Source: Chitinophaga terrae (ex Kim and Jung 2007) (GTDB lineage: Bacteria; Bacteroidota; Bacteroidia; Chitinophagales; Chitinophagaceae). From it: a stretch of 64,000 bases of DNA. Positions 8,454 to 17,823 of the stretch are shown here, in pieces. The notes below the pieces were generated by a model. The model did not search any database, had not been told where the DNA came from, and worked only from the letters and a program-made list of their open reading frames with translations. The first letter of the stretch is position 1. Every line of letters begins with the position of its first letter. The DNA lies in contig NZ_FNRL01000025.1 of the NCBI RefSeq assembly GCF_900107795.1, positions 1-64,000 of the forward strand, read 5' to 3'. The position numbers were made by a program, and so were the translations under genes.

Positions 8454-11400
8454 TTAGAAAGTTAATTTAGCTCCCAGGTTAAATGTTCTCGCTAACGGGT
8501 AGTTGCCGTAATCCACGCCGGGAGAAAGGTTAGCTCCGATGTTATAATCAACATCCGGGTTGTATCCTTTGTATTTTGTCCATGTGAATACATTGTCTAT
8601 GCTTCCGTATATCCTGATCCTTTCAACATGTTTGCCCAGTACTTTAGGAAGCGTATAACCTACTGCTATATTTGTCAGTCTCAGGTACGAGCCATCCTGT
8701 AGATAGAAGGAAGACAAACGGGTGCTGTTGCTTTGCGTACCAGCCCTGGATGCACGGTAATTCAAGCCGCTGCCAGGTTGAGAGGGATTCCTGTACCTTT
8801 CGGCAACCTGCACGTATTGGTTGCCCGAGCCTTCGAAGTTATAGAGGTAATAATCCTGGCCGTCCAGCACCTGGTTGCCGTAAGAACCGTTGAAAGAAGC
8901 GCGGAGGTCAAATGATTTGTAATTGGCAGACAGGTTGAAGCCGTAAGTGAATTTGGCGTAAGGACTTCCTATCACCTGTTTATCCTGGTCGTTGACAATG
9001 CCGTCGTGGTTTACGTCTTCGAAATAGAGATCGCCTACTTTCAGGGGATTGGAAGAAGAACCGGATGGAGCAACTTTATTCAGGATATCTTCAGTTACCC
9101 TGCCTAATACTTTGTAGCCATAGAACATGCCGATTGGCTTGCCTGCCCTGGTGATATGAGTATTATAGGAACGTTCTGCGCCGGAAGTGATAATTGTACT
9201 TGCAGCACCTAAGTCGAGCACCTTGTTACGGTTGATAGAAATGTTACCTCCCAGGTTAACACTGAAATCCTTTCCTCTTACCACCTGCCCGTCTACCTGG
9301 ATATCAAAACCTTTGTTCTGCACTTTACTGTCTTTCAGGTTGGTCAGGATGCTGGAGCTGCCGGAAACTGCTGAAATAGGCTGGTTGTAAAGGAGGTTGA
9401 AAGAGCGGCTCAGGTAATAGTTAACGATAACGGATAAACGATTATCGAACACTGTTACATCGGCGCCCACGTTGTATTGGGAAGTAGATTCCCAACCCAG
9501 CCGCTGGTCTTTCACCCCGCCGATCGTTACAGCAGAAGCAATGGTGTTAGCCCCGAATACTGCGCCGGTAGGAGAGTTCACGGTCTGGATAGCATTGTAG
9601 TTACCGATGTTGTTGTTGCCGCTCAAGCCCCAGCTCATTCTCAGTTTTACGCTGGAGTTCCGGCCAAGGAAATCGTTATACCAGTTCTCCTGCGACAGGT
9701 TCCAGCCTGCGGCCACGGAAGGGAAAGTACCCCATTTGTTCAGGGGGCCAAACCGTGAAGAACCATCTCTGCGCAACGATCCTGTAAGGAAATACTTGCC
9801 GGCAAAATTGTAGCTGATACGCCCGAAGTAGGAGAGCAGCGTGGTAGATGATTTGCCGGTATTGTTGTTGTCTAAGGTGAACAGGCTTGGATCGGCGCCC
9901 TTGTCGGTAATTTCGCCGATCATATCATTGGTGAAGCCTTTCGCTACAAGGCGGATCTTATCTGAAGTGGTTTCCTGGGCAGAGTAACCGGCCAGGGCGT
10001 TCAGGCTATGCCTGCCGAAGGTTTTGCTATAGTTCAGGGTGAACTCAGCGAGTTTATCGACCTGTGTTAAAGTTTGCGCTACTGCATTTGCCGCAGCGAT
10101 AGAAGAAGGAGAATAAGGAGGATTTCCACCGCCGTTACTTAAACTGGTAGGCAGGTAATAATCGTATTTCTCGTTATAGAACTGCGTACCTAAGTTGGCT
10201 TTGAATGAAAGACCATCTAAGATCTCGTATATAGCGTTGGCATTGATAGTTCCCCTGTAGCCTAACCTGTTGCTTTTGGTTTCAGATACGGATGCCAGCG
10301 GGTTTTCAATACCCTGGAACCCGAATTGGTTAGCCAGTGCGTTCATGCCATATTTGATATAGTTGCCCTTTTCATCGAAGGCCGGCAAATATGGGATATA
10401 CAGCAAAGATGCCATCATGGGGCTAAAGCGGCCTTCGCCTACTTCTTTGCTGGTTGTCTGGGTATAAGATGCATTACCGTTTATTTTCAGTTTTTTGGTA
10501 ACGTCTGCATCGATGTTGGATCTGAAGTTCAGCGTTTTCATACCGGTGTTGGATACGATACCGCTTTGATCCTGGTATCCGCCGCTTACGTAATATCTTA
10601 CGTCTTTCCCGCCACCGGAGAAGGAGAGATTATGGCGTTGGAAAGGCGCGTTCCTGTACAGCACATCCTGCCAGTCGGTGTTGTATTTGGCATCAATGCG
10701 TTTCTGATTCTTAAAATCGTAAATATCTTCCGGGATACTTACAGATGAACCATTACCAACTTTGGATATCCTGGTAGCATTGTCGTCAGAGAACATGGCG
10801 TCTGTCCACGGTTTACCGGAATTGATCACCAGGTCTTTATAGGAGTTGTTGCGGCCATCTATCACCAGGTCAATAAACTGGTTAGCGTCCAGCAGTTTTA
10901 CTTTCTTCTCCAGGTTGCTGAAGCCAGCCTGTACATCGTATTCAAATCTGCCTTTTCCTTCTTTTCCTCTTTTGGTTGTGATCATCACCACGCCGCCGGA
11001 TGCCCTGGAACCATAGATAGCGGCGGAAGCGGCGTCTTTTAAGATGTCTATTGTTTCAATGTCTTCCGGGTTGATGAAAACGTTGTTGCCGGCAGGATAC
11101 CCGTCGATCACATATAAAGGATCGGAGCTGGCAGTGAGCGACCCGATGCCGCGTACCCGGATCTTTGTACCTGCATAAGGCGCGCCGCTGGTTTGCGACA
11201 CCTGTACCCCTGCTACTTTACCTACCAATGCCTGGCTAACGGTTGGCGCGGTAAGGTTAAGTTCCGAATTTTTTACACTGCTGATAGCGCCGGTAACATC
11301 GGACTTCCTGATCTTCTGATAACCGATGGCTACTACTTCATTTAACTGGCTGCTGCTTTCTTTCAGCACAAGGTTGATCACAGATCTCCCCCGTACGGGG

Positions 11401-11723
11401 ATTTCCTGCGCTTCATACCCGATAAAAGAGAATACTAATGTTGAACCTTCCTCTACGGTAATTGAATATTGTCCACTGGCATTTGTTACTGTTCCTTTCT
11501 TGCTTTGTTTGTCATAAACGGTTACACCAGGTAAAGGTTGTTTTTGTGAATCTGTAACTGCACCTGTAATAGTAATTCCCGCTCTGTTCACGTTTCGGAC
11601 GCTATAGGAATAATCGTTTCCCATTGCCATTCCCGGCACATTGCACATCGTTACGAGACCGACAGGCAATAACAAGTTCCTGCAAACATTTTTCATGTTT
11701 GCGGTTAGATGAGTTAAATACAT
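8454..11723 (-). CDS. SusC/RagA family TonB-linked outer membrane transporter
   Basis: This 1089-residue protein has the full SusC layout. A signal peptide comes first; Met10 at 11696 is an equally good start with a cleaner leader. A carboxypeptidase-regulatory-like domain follows (about 50-120), then a plug with DPLYVIDGYPAG and AAIYGSRASGGVV (about 150-260). A large beta barrel ends in LGAKLTF with a terminal Phe, as expected for outer membrane insertion. It imports glycans or other large nutrients using TonB energy and pairs with the SusD gene directly downstream. The region 5' of it has no FecI/FecR-type sigma factor, so control by a distant regulator or by the nearby LytTR system is possible. 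Confidence 0.96.
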   Translation of the reverse strand: MYLTHLTANMKNVCRNLLLPVGLVTMCNVPGMAMGNDYSYSVRNVNRAGITITGAVTDSQKQPLPGVTVYDKQSKKGTVTNASGQYSITVEEGSTLVFSFIGYEAQEIPVRGRSVINLVLKESSSQLNEVVAIGYQKIRKSDVTGAISSVKNSELNLTAPTVSQALVGKVAGVQVSQTSGAPYAGTKIRVRGIGSLTASSDPLYVIDGYPAGNNVFINPEDIETIDILKDAASAAIYGSRASGGVVMITTKRGKEGKGRFEYDVQAGFSNLEKKVKLLDANQFIDLVIDGRNNSYKDLVINSGKPWTDAMFSDDNATRISKVGNGSSVSIPEDIYDFKNQKRIDAKYNTDWQDVLYRNAPFQRHNLSFSGGGKDVRYYVSGGYQDQSGIVSNTGMKTLNFRSNIDADVTKKLKINGNASYTQTTSKEVGEGRFSPMMASLLYIPYLPAFDEKGNYIKYGMNALANQFGFQGIENPLASVSETKSNRLGYRGTINANAIYEILDGLSFKANLGTQFYNEKYDYYLPTSLSNGGGNPPYSPSSIAAANAVAQTLTQVDKLAEFTLNYSKTFGRHSLNALAGYSAQETTSDKIRLVAKGFTNDMIGEITDKGADPSLFTLDNNNTGKSSTTLLSYFGRISYNFAGKYFLTGSLRRDGSSRFGPLNKWGTFPSVAAGWNLSQENWYNDFLGRNSSVKLRMSWGLSGNNNIGNYNAIQTVNSPTGAVFGANTIASAVTIGGVKDQRLGWESTSQYNVGADVTVFDNRLSVIVNYYLSRSFNLLYNQPISAVSGSSSILTNLKDSKVQNKGFDIQVDGQVVRGKDFSVNLGGNISINRNKVLDLGAASTIITSGAERSYNTHITRAGKPIGMFYGYKVLGRVTEDILNKVAPSGSSSNPLKVGDLYFEDVNHDGIVNDQDKQVIGSPYAKFTYGFNLSANYKSFDLRASFNGSYGNQVLDGQDYYLYNFEGSGNQYVQVAERYRNPSQPGSGLNYRASRAGTQSNSTRLSSFYLQDGSYLRLTNIAVGYTLPKVLGKHVERIRIYGSIDNVFTWTKYKGYNPDVDYNIGANLSPGVDYGNYPLARTFNLGAKLTF

Positions 11724-11872
11724 TTGATTTTTAATTAAATGATGCTTGGTTCCTTAAATCGATTTAGCTGTTTCGGGTGTAAAACTAATAGCAAGGTTTT
11801 AAGACTTATAATCTTCACTATTAACTTATCATGAACAAACTGTAAACTCCTTTACAACTTACCTTCCTTGTA

Positions 11873-11880
11873 TAGTTTTG
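11873..11880 (+). promoter_or_regulatory. Candidate -7 promoter box (TAGTTTTG)
   Basis: The sequence fits TANNTTTG and has a T-rich stretch about 19 nt upstream in place of a full -33 TTTG. It would start a transcript near 11886 for the secreted protein gene at 12029. The remaining 305-bp gap (11724-12028) should also hold the minus-strand promoter for SusC, but no clear match was found there. Confidence 0.35.
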
Positions 11881-12028
11881 CAGCATGTTTAAGTTCAGAA
11901 CTGTGATGGCATGGTTATGCCTTTATCTTCTTAGCTTATTCACAGAAATAACGATTGTCATCAACAGCAATGGAGTGTTATTCAGACATGCTCTCTTTAC
12001 AACTGGATTACGATAAACCGCTTGACCC

Positions 12029-12898
12029 ATGAAAATATTATACACCATATTAGCTTCGGCGGCTATACTGCTAATGGCCGATAGGGCGCCCGACATGAAT
12101 ATCAGGAATAGCTATACGCTGGATTTTTTAGGCGCCTGCCAGGGCATTTCGTTACAGGACGGAAAATATTACCTGTATGGCGACAGGGAAGTAGGCGTGA
12201 TGCGGGAATACAGGCTGGAAAATAACACGCTGGTATATCAACAAAAAGAATACAGGTTTACGGCGCATGACAGCAATATTATCAAACACCCTACAGGGTT
12301 GGCTTACCATGAAGGATTACCGGTATTTATTGGAAATTCTGTTCGTTTAAATAAAGAAGGAACAAGCTGGAAAGCCCTTATTTATTGCATTAACTGGGAG
12401 GGATTCCTGAAAACAGGTACGCTGGACGGAAACCTGCTCAATACCATACACGACGATGTTTGCATACAAGGTACCAGGCCCGAATACGTGGAATACAAGG
12501 GCAAATGGTATGTTGCCACGGCTGATTATGGTTCCAGGGCCAACGAGGTACGCCTGTATGATCCTGCGGCTTTACAGAAAGCAGCTAAGACCACGGAAAG
12601 CGGTGTATTGGTCAGGAAATTTAAATGTTCGCCCTGGGTGCAGAACCTGCACTGGATAGCCAATAAAGGAATCCTGGTGTTGATCCAGAATAAAACAGAA
12701 GGAAGAGGATGGAGATTTACCTACCTGGACCTGGAACAATCAATTGAGCGGGGAGAGGAAAAAGTGCTGAAGGTCGTGGACCTGGAAAAGCCGGACGAAC
12801 TGGAAGGTTTTACATTAACGAACGATCCTGCACTGGGAATAGGCGTTAGTTCTTCGCGGAAAGAGAATATCAGCCTGCTCAACCTGCAGTGGAAGTAA
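12029..12898 (+). CDS. Secreted protein of unknown function, possibly a beta-propeller
   Basis: The 289-residue product begins with a hydrophobic leader (about 1-17). It then shows repeating short beta-strand units with aromatic residues and glycines, for example YYLYGDREVGV, KWYVATADYGS and GWRFTYLDLEQ. This is the texture of a beta-propeller or a secreted six-bladed-type fold, but no family motif was recognised and no catalytic residue can be assigned. It is monocistronic, divergent from SusC and followed by its own terminator at 12927. Assignment to the export pathway is reasonable; the function is unknown. Confidence 0.7.
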   Translation: MKILYTILASAAILLMADRAPDMNIRNSYTLDFLGACQGISLQDGKYYLYGDREVGVMREYRLENNTLVYQQKEYRFTAHDSNIIKHPTGLAYHEGLPVFIGNSVRLNKEGTSWKALIYCINWEGFLKTGTLDGNLLNTIHDDVCIQGTRPEYVEYKGKWYVATADYGSRANEVRLYDPAALQKAAKTTESGVLVRKFKCSPWVQNLHWIANKGILVLIQNKTEGRGWRFTYLDLEQSIERGEEKVLKVVDLEKPDELEGFTLTNDPALGIGVSSSRKENISLLNLQWK

Positions 12899-12926
12899 TA
12901 AATTTAGCGGTAGTTTAAAAAATGAT

Positions 12927-12957
12927 GGCCTTGCAATTTCTTGCAGGGCCTTCTCTT
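12927..12957 (+). terminator. Intrinsic terminator after the secreted propeller-like gene
   Basis: A 10-bp stem (12927-12936 with 12941-12950, one G-U pair) with a TTTC loop is followed by a T-rich tail. Confidence 0.7.
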
Positions 12958-12971
12958 TAATATATCGCTAT

Positions 12972-13394
12972 TTACCTGGCCCGCTGGCAACCATGCGAAG
13001 TGCCCAATAGTTCGTTCTCCAGTGTTTGACCGTCGATCAGGGCCCAATGCGCGATGATCCGGCCATCTTCCAGTTTAAAGTGGCGGTAACCACTGGTAGA
13101 TACTTCTTTGCCCGTTGCTGCTATATTGCGCCAGGGACCAATATGCCTGCAGTGCATGGTGATCTTTGCAATACAATTATTTCCTTCGCAAACCAGTTCT
13201 TCGACCTGGGTATGGTGTTTAAAGGAGTGACTGGTAGTGGTTATCCATTTTTGTAATCCGTCCTGCCCCGGAGGAAAGGTGGCAGGAAGAGAATAGTCTT
13301 TGAATGCCGGATGCAGCAAATCCGGGAGTAGTTGGAATTGTTCGCGGTTCCATACTTGCTCAATAAAGGTGTTGATGATTGTTGAATTTTGCAT
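12972..13394 (-). CDS. SnoaL/NTF2-like ester cyclase family protein
   Basis: This 140-residue protein matches the NTF2-like alpha+beta barrel of the SnoaL-type ester cyclase group. It has an N-terminal helix (FIEQVWNREQFQLLPDLLHPAF), the central HTQVEELVCEGNNCIAKI strand pair and the late strand GYRHFKLEDGRIIAHWALID. Members are small pocket proteins, often of unknown substrate, acting in the cytoplasm. It is the last gene after LRR, TetR and Crp genes on the same strand, 64 nt from the Crp gene, so it may be read through from them. No specific reaction can be assigned. Confidence 0.8.
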   Translation of the reverse strand: MQNSTIINTFIEQVWNREQFQLLPDLLHPAFKDYSLPATFPPGQDGLQKWITTTSHSFKHHTQVEELVCEGNNCIAKITMHCRHIGPWRNIAATGKEVSTSGYRHFKLEDGRIIAHWALIDGQTLENELLGTSHGCQRAR

Positions 13395-13458
13395 TTGGAT
13401 GTTTTAGTGCAAAATTCAGTTGAACGGGGTATCCGGACCTGCGGCAAAAGTCACAAAA

Positions 13459-14022
13459 TCATTTCTCTGCCCTGATCCTGCTTAAAGTTTCCCGGCTGAT
13501 TCCCAGGTAGGAAGATAGTTGGGTTAATGATACCCGTTGCAGGATATGCGGATGTTGTTGCACCAGCCGGTGGTATTGTTCCGAGGGCGTGTATAATTTA
13601 AAGCTGTTGCTGTGTTCTTCCTGTTTAAGGGAAATTAGTTCCAGTACTTTCCGCCCAAACGTTTCCAGCTGATGCGATTTTTTATATGCTTCCAGCAGCG
13701 CTGTTTTGTTGATCGAGAAAATTTTACTCTTTTCGCCGGTTCTGATAAAGTATTCGGACCTGGATGAAGTAGTAAGGCTTTTAAGATTTGTCACGAAGTC
13801 GTTCTCAAAATAAAAACCGGTATTGATCTCCCGGCCATCTTGCAGGTAAAAACTCCTGCAATAACCTTCCGCCAGGAAATAAACAGCATTGCATTTTTCT
13901 CCTTCTTTCAGGATGTCTGTATTTCTGGCTGCATCAATAACAGTAATGCAACCTTGCAGTATAGCCCAGCTCTCGTCTGAAAATTCAGTAATGCTTGCAA
14001 TATATTTCTTCAGCCGGTCCAT
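13459..14022 (-). CDS. Crp/Fnr family transcriptional regulator
   Basis: This 187-residue protein has an N-terminal cyclic-nucleotide-binding-like jelly roll (about 10-115, with ILKEGEKCNAVYFLAEGYCRS). A connecting helix and a short C-terminal helix-turn-helix follow (about 160-187, VSLTQLSSYLGISRETLSRIR). This is the compact Crp-like type abundant in Bacteroidota, which often lacks clear cAMP-contact residues. The TetR gene ends 8 nt upstream, so the two are probably translated from one mRNA. A likely target is the NTF2-like gene downstream or the operon itself; this is inference only. Confidence 0.9.
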   Translation of the reverse strand: MDRLKKYIASITEFSDESWAILQGCITVIDAARNTDILKEGEKCNAVYFLAEGYCRSFYLQDGREINTGFYFENDFVTNLKSLTTSSRSEYFIRTGEKSKIFSINKTALLEAYKKSHQLETFGRKVLELISLKQEEHSNSFKLYTPSEQYHRLVQQHPHILQRVSLTQLSSYLGISRETLSRIRAEK

Positions 14023-14029
14023 TACAATA

Positions 14030-14611
14030 TTAATTTAGGGAGAAGAATAATGAGAGGAATTTCCTGGTATCCTGCAAAAAGCTCTTATGTTGCTCCTGCA
14101 ATGATTTATTGGTTGGCCTTAACTGTGCATCCAGCAGCCGGAAACGAAAAGACAACAGGAGATGGCGAACGATCAGCGGTACATCCATATGGTTGTTGGA
14201 GTGAACGGGAGGCAATTGTTTAAGCAAAGTGCCCAGCTGCTGCCGACGCTGCGTTTCAAGTTTACTGGTCCGTTCTACCAGTTCTGGGACTGCCGCAATT
14301 GCGCCGATGCTGATGAAAAGGCAACGGAATTCGTCCTGTAACAACAGGCTTTTTTGCAGGAAGGGTTTAAGGCTGTTCCAGTCGGAGATCCCTGAACTGA
14401 GCGCCAGCAGTTCGTTTTGCCGGCTTTCGAACAGCTCGAAGATGGCCGTGATCAGGTCGGTTTTTGATGGAAAATAGTAAGAAACATTTCCTGGACTCAT
14501 AGAAAGGGAGCGGGCTATTTCACGTATACCGGCGGTTTCTATTCCGTGCTCATTGAACATTTCCAGTGCTTTGGCGAGAATGATTTCTTTTGTTTTCTTC
14601 ATTTGCATCAT
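14030..14611 (-). CDS. TetR/AcrR family transcriptional regulator
   Basis: This 193-residue protein has a typical N-terminal TetR helix-turn-helix (about 5-50). It includes TAGIREIARSLSMSPGNVSYYFPSK, and the C-terminal part is all-helical and probably ligand-binding. The FRCLFISIGAI segment suggests a hydrophobic effector pocket. The start at 14611 follows the LRR gene stop by 1 nt and the Crp gene starts 7 nt after its end, so LRR, TetR and Crp form one tight operon. The effector is unknown. Confidence 0.9.
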   Translation of the reverse strand: MMQMKKTKEIILAKALEMFNEHGIETAGIREIARSLSMSPGNVSYYFPSKTDLITAIFELFESRQNELLALSSGISDWNSLKPFLQKSLLLQDEFRCLFISIGAIAAVPELVERTSKLETQRRQQLGTLLKQLPPVHSNNHMDVPLIVRHLLLSFRFRLLDAQLRPTNKSLQEQHKSFLQDTRKFLSLFFSLN

Positions 14612-14612
14612 C

Positions 14613-15494
14613 TTAATAAACTACTACACAACCTTTCTGTTTCAGTATTTCTATCTGCGCCGGGGAAATTGGATTACCGCTGAGGTTTATGAACTCCAAC
14701 GATGTCAATTCGCCCAGTGGCGATATATCATCTACCTGGTTGCCCGACAGATCCAGTATTCTTAACCTGTTAAGGTAGCTAAGGGTATCTATGTAGCCAA
14801 TGTTGTTGCCCGCCAGGTAGAGTTCTTCCAGGTACGCTAAACCTTCCATGCCTTCCAGGTTGGTTAGCCGGTTGTCGGAAAGGTCGAGTGTTACAAGGTG
14901 TATGCAATGTTCTATTCCTTCAAGGCTATCCATTCCCCGGCCGGAGAGTTCCAGTTCGTCTATGTCTTCGAGCAACTGGTGAGGCAGCATGATATTTTGT
15001 CTTCCATATAAACTCTTCTTCATGACAGAATAAAAACTATTGTCATCTTCTCCATAATAAAAATCATACTCCATATCATCATCAAACTCCCGCAGGTTAC
15101 CGGTTTCATCTACCTCGTCCCAGGCGTATTCTTCATCGTCCAGGTCTACTGACGAACTGAAAGACCCCGATGCCGGCGAATATCCGCCAAATAATTCATC
15201 AGCTTCCAGCGTGATGAGGATATGGCTTATCGATGCCAGGGCATTCTGATTGCCGGCCTGTATGATCTGGAGGTAATGGCTAAGTTTATCCGGATGATAG
15301 AGCATCATCAGTTTCGATAGCAATTGCCGGTCTCCCCCTTTTTCGTTTACCGGTTCGCCGATCTTTGCAAGTAAAGCTCTGAGCCGGTTATATTGCCTGG
15401 CGTTGTAGCATTGCAGGATTTGCCCACTTATGCGATTGAGATTTTCCAGGGTATATGCAGCTGCAAGCTGTTTAACATCGATATCGCCCTTCAT
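14613..15494 (-). CDS. Leucine-rich repeat protein
   Basis: This 293-residue protein has an N-terminal helical part of unknown type (about 1-110), then an acidic stretch (about 115-165, many D and E). The C-terminal leucine-rich repeats (about 185-290) have units such as LVTLDLSDNRLTNLEG, LEELYLAGNNIGYI and LRILDLSGNQVDDI. The LxxLxLxxN pattern resembles the internalin/SDS22-type repeat and implies protein binding. There is no signal peptide, so it probably acts in the cytoplasm. It is the first gene of an operon with TetR and Crp regulators, an unusual partner for two DNA-binding proteins. Confidence 0.85.
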   Translation of the reverse strand: MKGDIDVKQLAAAYTLENLNRISGQILQCYNARQYNRLRALLAKIGEPVNEKGGDRQLLSKLMMLYHPDKLSHYLQIIQAGNQNALASISHILITLEADELFGGYSPASGSFSSSVDLDDEEYAWDEVDETGNLREFDDDMEYDFYYGEDDNSFYSVMKKSLYGRQNIMLPHQLLEDIDELELSGRGMDSLEGIEHCIHLVTLDLSDNRLTNLEGMEGLAYLEELYLAGNNIGYIDTLSYLNRLRILDLSGNQVDDISPLGELTSLEFINLSGNPISPAQIEILKQKGCVVVY

Positions 15495-15544
15495 TTTCCT
15501 GTTTTTAGTACATTGTACAAAAATATAAAAAATAGTTTTTGCAC

Positions 15545-15575
15545 AAAAAAAGAGGCAGAATTTTCTGCCTCTTTT
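15545..15575 (-). terminator. Intrinsic terminator for the 15577 gene
   Basis: The inverted repeat AAAAGAGGCAGAA / TTCTGCCTCTTTT (15548-15560 and 15563-15575) begins right after the stop codon. On the minus strand it is followed by a seven-U run. Confidence 0.85.
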
Positions 15576-15576
15576 A

Positions 15577-16347
15577 CTATCTCTTTAACTGTATGCCACG
15601 GTCTATCCGTTCTTCCACGATCTTTAATTTATCGGCATACTGGTCTGTTTGGTCGATTCTTCCTAATAACACATAGGCGTCTTTCAGCGCTGTAAGGGAA
15701 ATAATATCTTCCAGCGTGGCCTGTTCCGCTGTACTGGCAATAAAACGTTCAAAATCGCCTAACACTGCCTGGGCATATTGCTTAGCCAGATCTTTCTCAT
15801 CTACCTCTTCGAGGATCTCTGCGGTTGCAACCATATCCGGCCCCACGAAATGCGGATAATGACTCATTACTGCACAGGTGATCTTGCTTTTATTCTGCCA
15901 TACTGCCGCTTTAGCCCTTGGAATATTCAAAGCGGTGAACAGGTCTATCAGTGTATTGCACCATTCTCTTAATACCACGCCATAAAACCAGATATCCGGG
16001 GTGACCGGCCGATCGGTGAACGCTTCTGCCAGGCTCATTACTTCGGAGGCGAGGCTTGTCAGCTGCTCAATGGTGATCAGGCGCAAGGAATTAGCCTGTT
16101 CAGGGAAATTTCCATTTTCGTATACGGCAGCGAGTAAACGCACCAGGTCTGTGAACTGGCTTTCTCCATTTGCTTTCAGAGAAAGTGTGAAGTTATCGCC
16201 CAGGGGCGATGAAGATAATACTTCAGCAGCCAAACGCACCGGGATATACTCCGTATCTCTCAGCTTCTCCCTGGCTTTATCAAGGTCGCCCGAGGCTATT
16301 GCTTGCCAAAGTTGTGTATAATTGCTTTTTTCGAAAATCGTATTCAT
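15577..16347 (-). CDS. Hypothetical helical protein
   Basis: The reading frame stays open to 16374, but Met10 (16347, MNTIFEKSN) is the more natural start and gives 256 residues. The sequence is almost entirely amphipathic helix, for example DLDKAREKLRDT, ANSLRLITIEQLTSLASEVMS and KDAYVLLGRIDQTDQYADKLK. The C-terminal half resembles TPR-like helical hairpins, without a clean repeat. There is no signal peptide or membrane segment. It is monocistronic with a strong terminator. No family was recognised; a scaffold or binding protein is the most that can be said. Confidence 0.65.
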   Translation of the reverse strand: MNTIFEKSNYTQLWQAIASGDLDKAREKLRDTEYIPVRLAAEVLSSSPLGDNFTLSLKANGESQFTDLVRLLAAVYENGNFPEQANSLRLITIEQLTSLASEVMSLAEAFTDRPVTPDIWFYGVVLREWCNTLIDLFTALNIPRAKAAVWQNKSKITCAVMSHYPHFVGPDMVATAEILEEVDEKDLAKQYAQAVLGDFERFIASTAEQATLEDIISLTALKDAYVLLGRIDQTDQYADKLKIVEERIDRGIQLKR

Positions 16348-16499
16348 GGTTAAGGATATTGACTTCCGACCCAAATATAAGACGTTTTTAGGCTAGAGAT
16401 CAAATTGCAGGAAGGGTATCTTGATAAGAAATGGATTGAACGTTGTTAATAGCTAATTAGATAGGAAGAAATATTTTTTATATATTATTGCTTAGCCTG

Positions 16500-17129
16500 T
16501 TATGAACGGGCTATCTTTTTTCCTATAAAGATCATTAACAATGAAAGACCGATAAAGAAGGCCGACAGCAGGACGATGGAAACCAGTGTAGCCGGCCACC
16601 CCTGTTGGGTCACATCCAGGAAGGGATACGGATAGAAATCAGTGGCAGCGCCGCGGGCCATCGTGTAAATAATGTATACTATCGGGAATACGAGCATGCC
16701 GGGAAAGCTGCTGTATTGCAATTCTTTTTTCGGTACAAACCAGGTCCAGTACAGGATAAATAAAATAGGCAATACAGTATGCAGCAATTCATCTACCGTT
16801 TTCTGAAGACCCTGCGGGTCCCACAACGGGCGTAACACAATGTTGTAAACAAGTCCGACAATAATGATATATACTGAAAGCGCCGTAGCTACCTGGGGTT
16901 TCAAAAACCAGCACCCTGGCCTGCGGTTCGGGAAGAACAGGATAGCTGTACTGCTAACCGCTATCAGCAGGTTAGAGAGAAGCGTAAAATAGCTGAAGAA
17001 CCTGATAATTAATTCGCCCCGGGGAGCCGACTTGGTTTGCATCAGCAATATGAACTGGGCTATAAGTGCAAACCATTCACCGGTCGCAAGGGTAATAAGG
17101 ATAATTGTTTGTAAGGTTTTCTTTCGCAT
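16500..17129 (-). CDS. Pr6Pr family integral membrane protein
   Basis: This 209-residue protein has six hydrophobic helices. The Pr6Pr family signatures appear as an early SYFTLLSNLL (helix 2), RPLWDPQGLQ between helices 3 and 4, LLHTVLPILFILYW, and FYPYPFLD before the last helix. Pr6Pr proteins are found in actinobacteria and Bacteroidota and are distantly related to FAR-17a/AIG1-type proteins. Their function is unknown. It starts 13 nt after the DUF5710 gene ends, so the two form a probable operon. Confidence 0.85.
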   Translation of the reverse strand: MRKKTLQTIILITLATGEWFALIAQFILLMQTKSAPRGELIIRFFSYFTLLSNLLIAVSSTAILFFPNRRPGCWFLKPQVATALSVYIIIVGLVYNIVLRPLWDPQGLQKTVDELLHTVLPILFILYWTWFVPKKELQYSSFPGMLVFPIVYIIYTMARGAATDFYPYPFLDVTQQGWPATLVSIVLLSAFFIGLSLLMIFIGKKIARS

Positions 17130-17142
17130 AGTTATTAAAATG

Positions 17143-17775
17143 TCAGCCTATCCGGCTACTGTATTCATTTATCAGCCTGGCATGTTCGCCTATTTCGTAG
17201 TCGGCATTGATGACCGGGTTGTATTTAAAATGAAACCGATGCAGTTGAAGCAAATCAGCAGCGGTTTGCGAAGTAGGGTGAAAGATCCCATTGCTGGTAT
17301 CAAACAACTGGTTATCTTCCTGGCGGGCCTGGCATATGGAGCAATGGTTTAACCACAGGTACTTGCCTGCAATTTCAGACCAGGCGTATTTATAGAAAGG
17401 AAATTTGTTGCGGAGGAAGGCCTGGAGATGATCCGAGATATCTGTCACCTGTTCAAATACAGCAAAGAAATCCTGCAGCATCCAGGTTAACTCGTCTCTT
17501 TCGTTATGGTCTTTTTCATAGAAATACCCGGCGGCCAGGGCAATGAACCGGTTGGTATGGTCGCATTTCCAGCAGTTGCCGCTGGCATACAGGACGGTCA
17601 CAGGATCCGGGAGGATGATGCATGGATGTTGTTGGGGTATCCATGCATCTATTTCTACCAGCCGGTCAAAATCTTCCGCAGGTAAATACCAGGATTGGTC
17701 TATATCATTCCATTTAGCGCCTTTTGCTTTGGCCAGTTCAACCTGAGCCGGGGGAACATTCAATAACAATGACAT
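17143..17775 (-). CDS. DUF5710 domain-containing protein
   Basis: This 210-residue protein begins with a DUF5710-type module (about 3-45) in which LLNVPPAQVELAKAKGAKW leads into DQSWYLPAED, a pattern seen in proteins linked to DNA handling. The rest contains Cys pairs that could bind metal: CWKCDH (about 73-78) and CSICQ (about 148-152). The latter follows WLNH and resembles a zinc site. It is co-directional with, and 13 nt from, the Pr6Pr gene. The role is unknown; a zinc-binding cytoplasmic protein is a reasonable guess. Confidence 0.75.
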   Translation of the reverse strand: MSLLLNVPPAQVELAKAKGAKWNDIDQSWYLPAEDFDRLVEIDAWIPQQHPCIILPDPVTVLYASGNCWKCDHTNRFIALAAGYFYEKDHNERDELTWMLQDFFAVFEQVTDISDHLQAFLRNKFPFYKYAWSEIAGKYLWLNHCSICQARQEDNQLFDTSNGIFHPTSQTAADLLQLHRFHFKYNPVINADYEIGEHARLINEYSSRIG

Positions 17776-17823
17776 AACGACTATTTGAGTGTTATACGCC
17801 TATTATTGAATTTAAGCAAAAAA

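Noticed and set aside
11885..12016. 43-codon plus-strand ORF upstream of the propeller-like gene
   Set aside because: The predicted transcription start falls at or after its ATG and the sequence shows no protein features.
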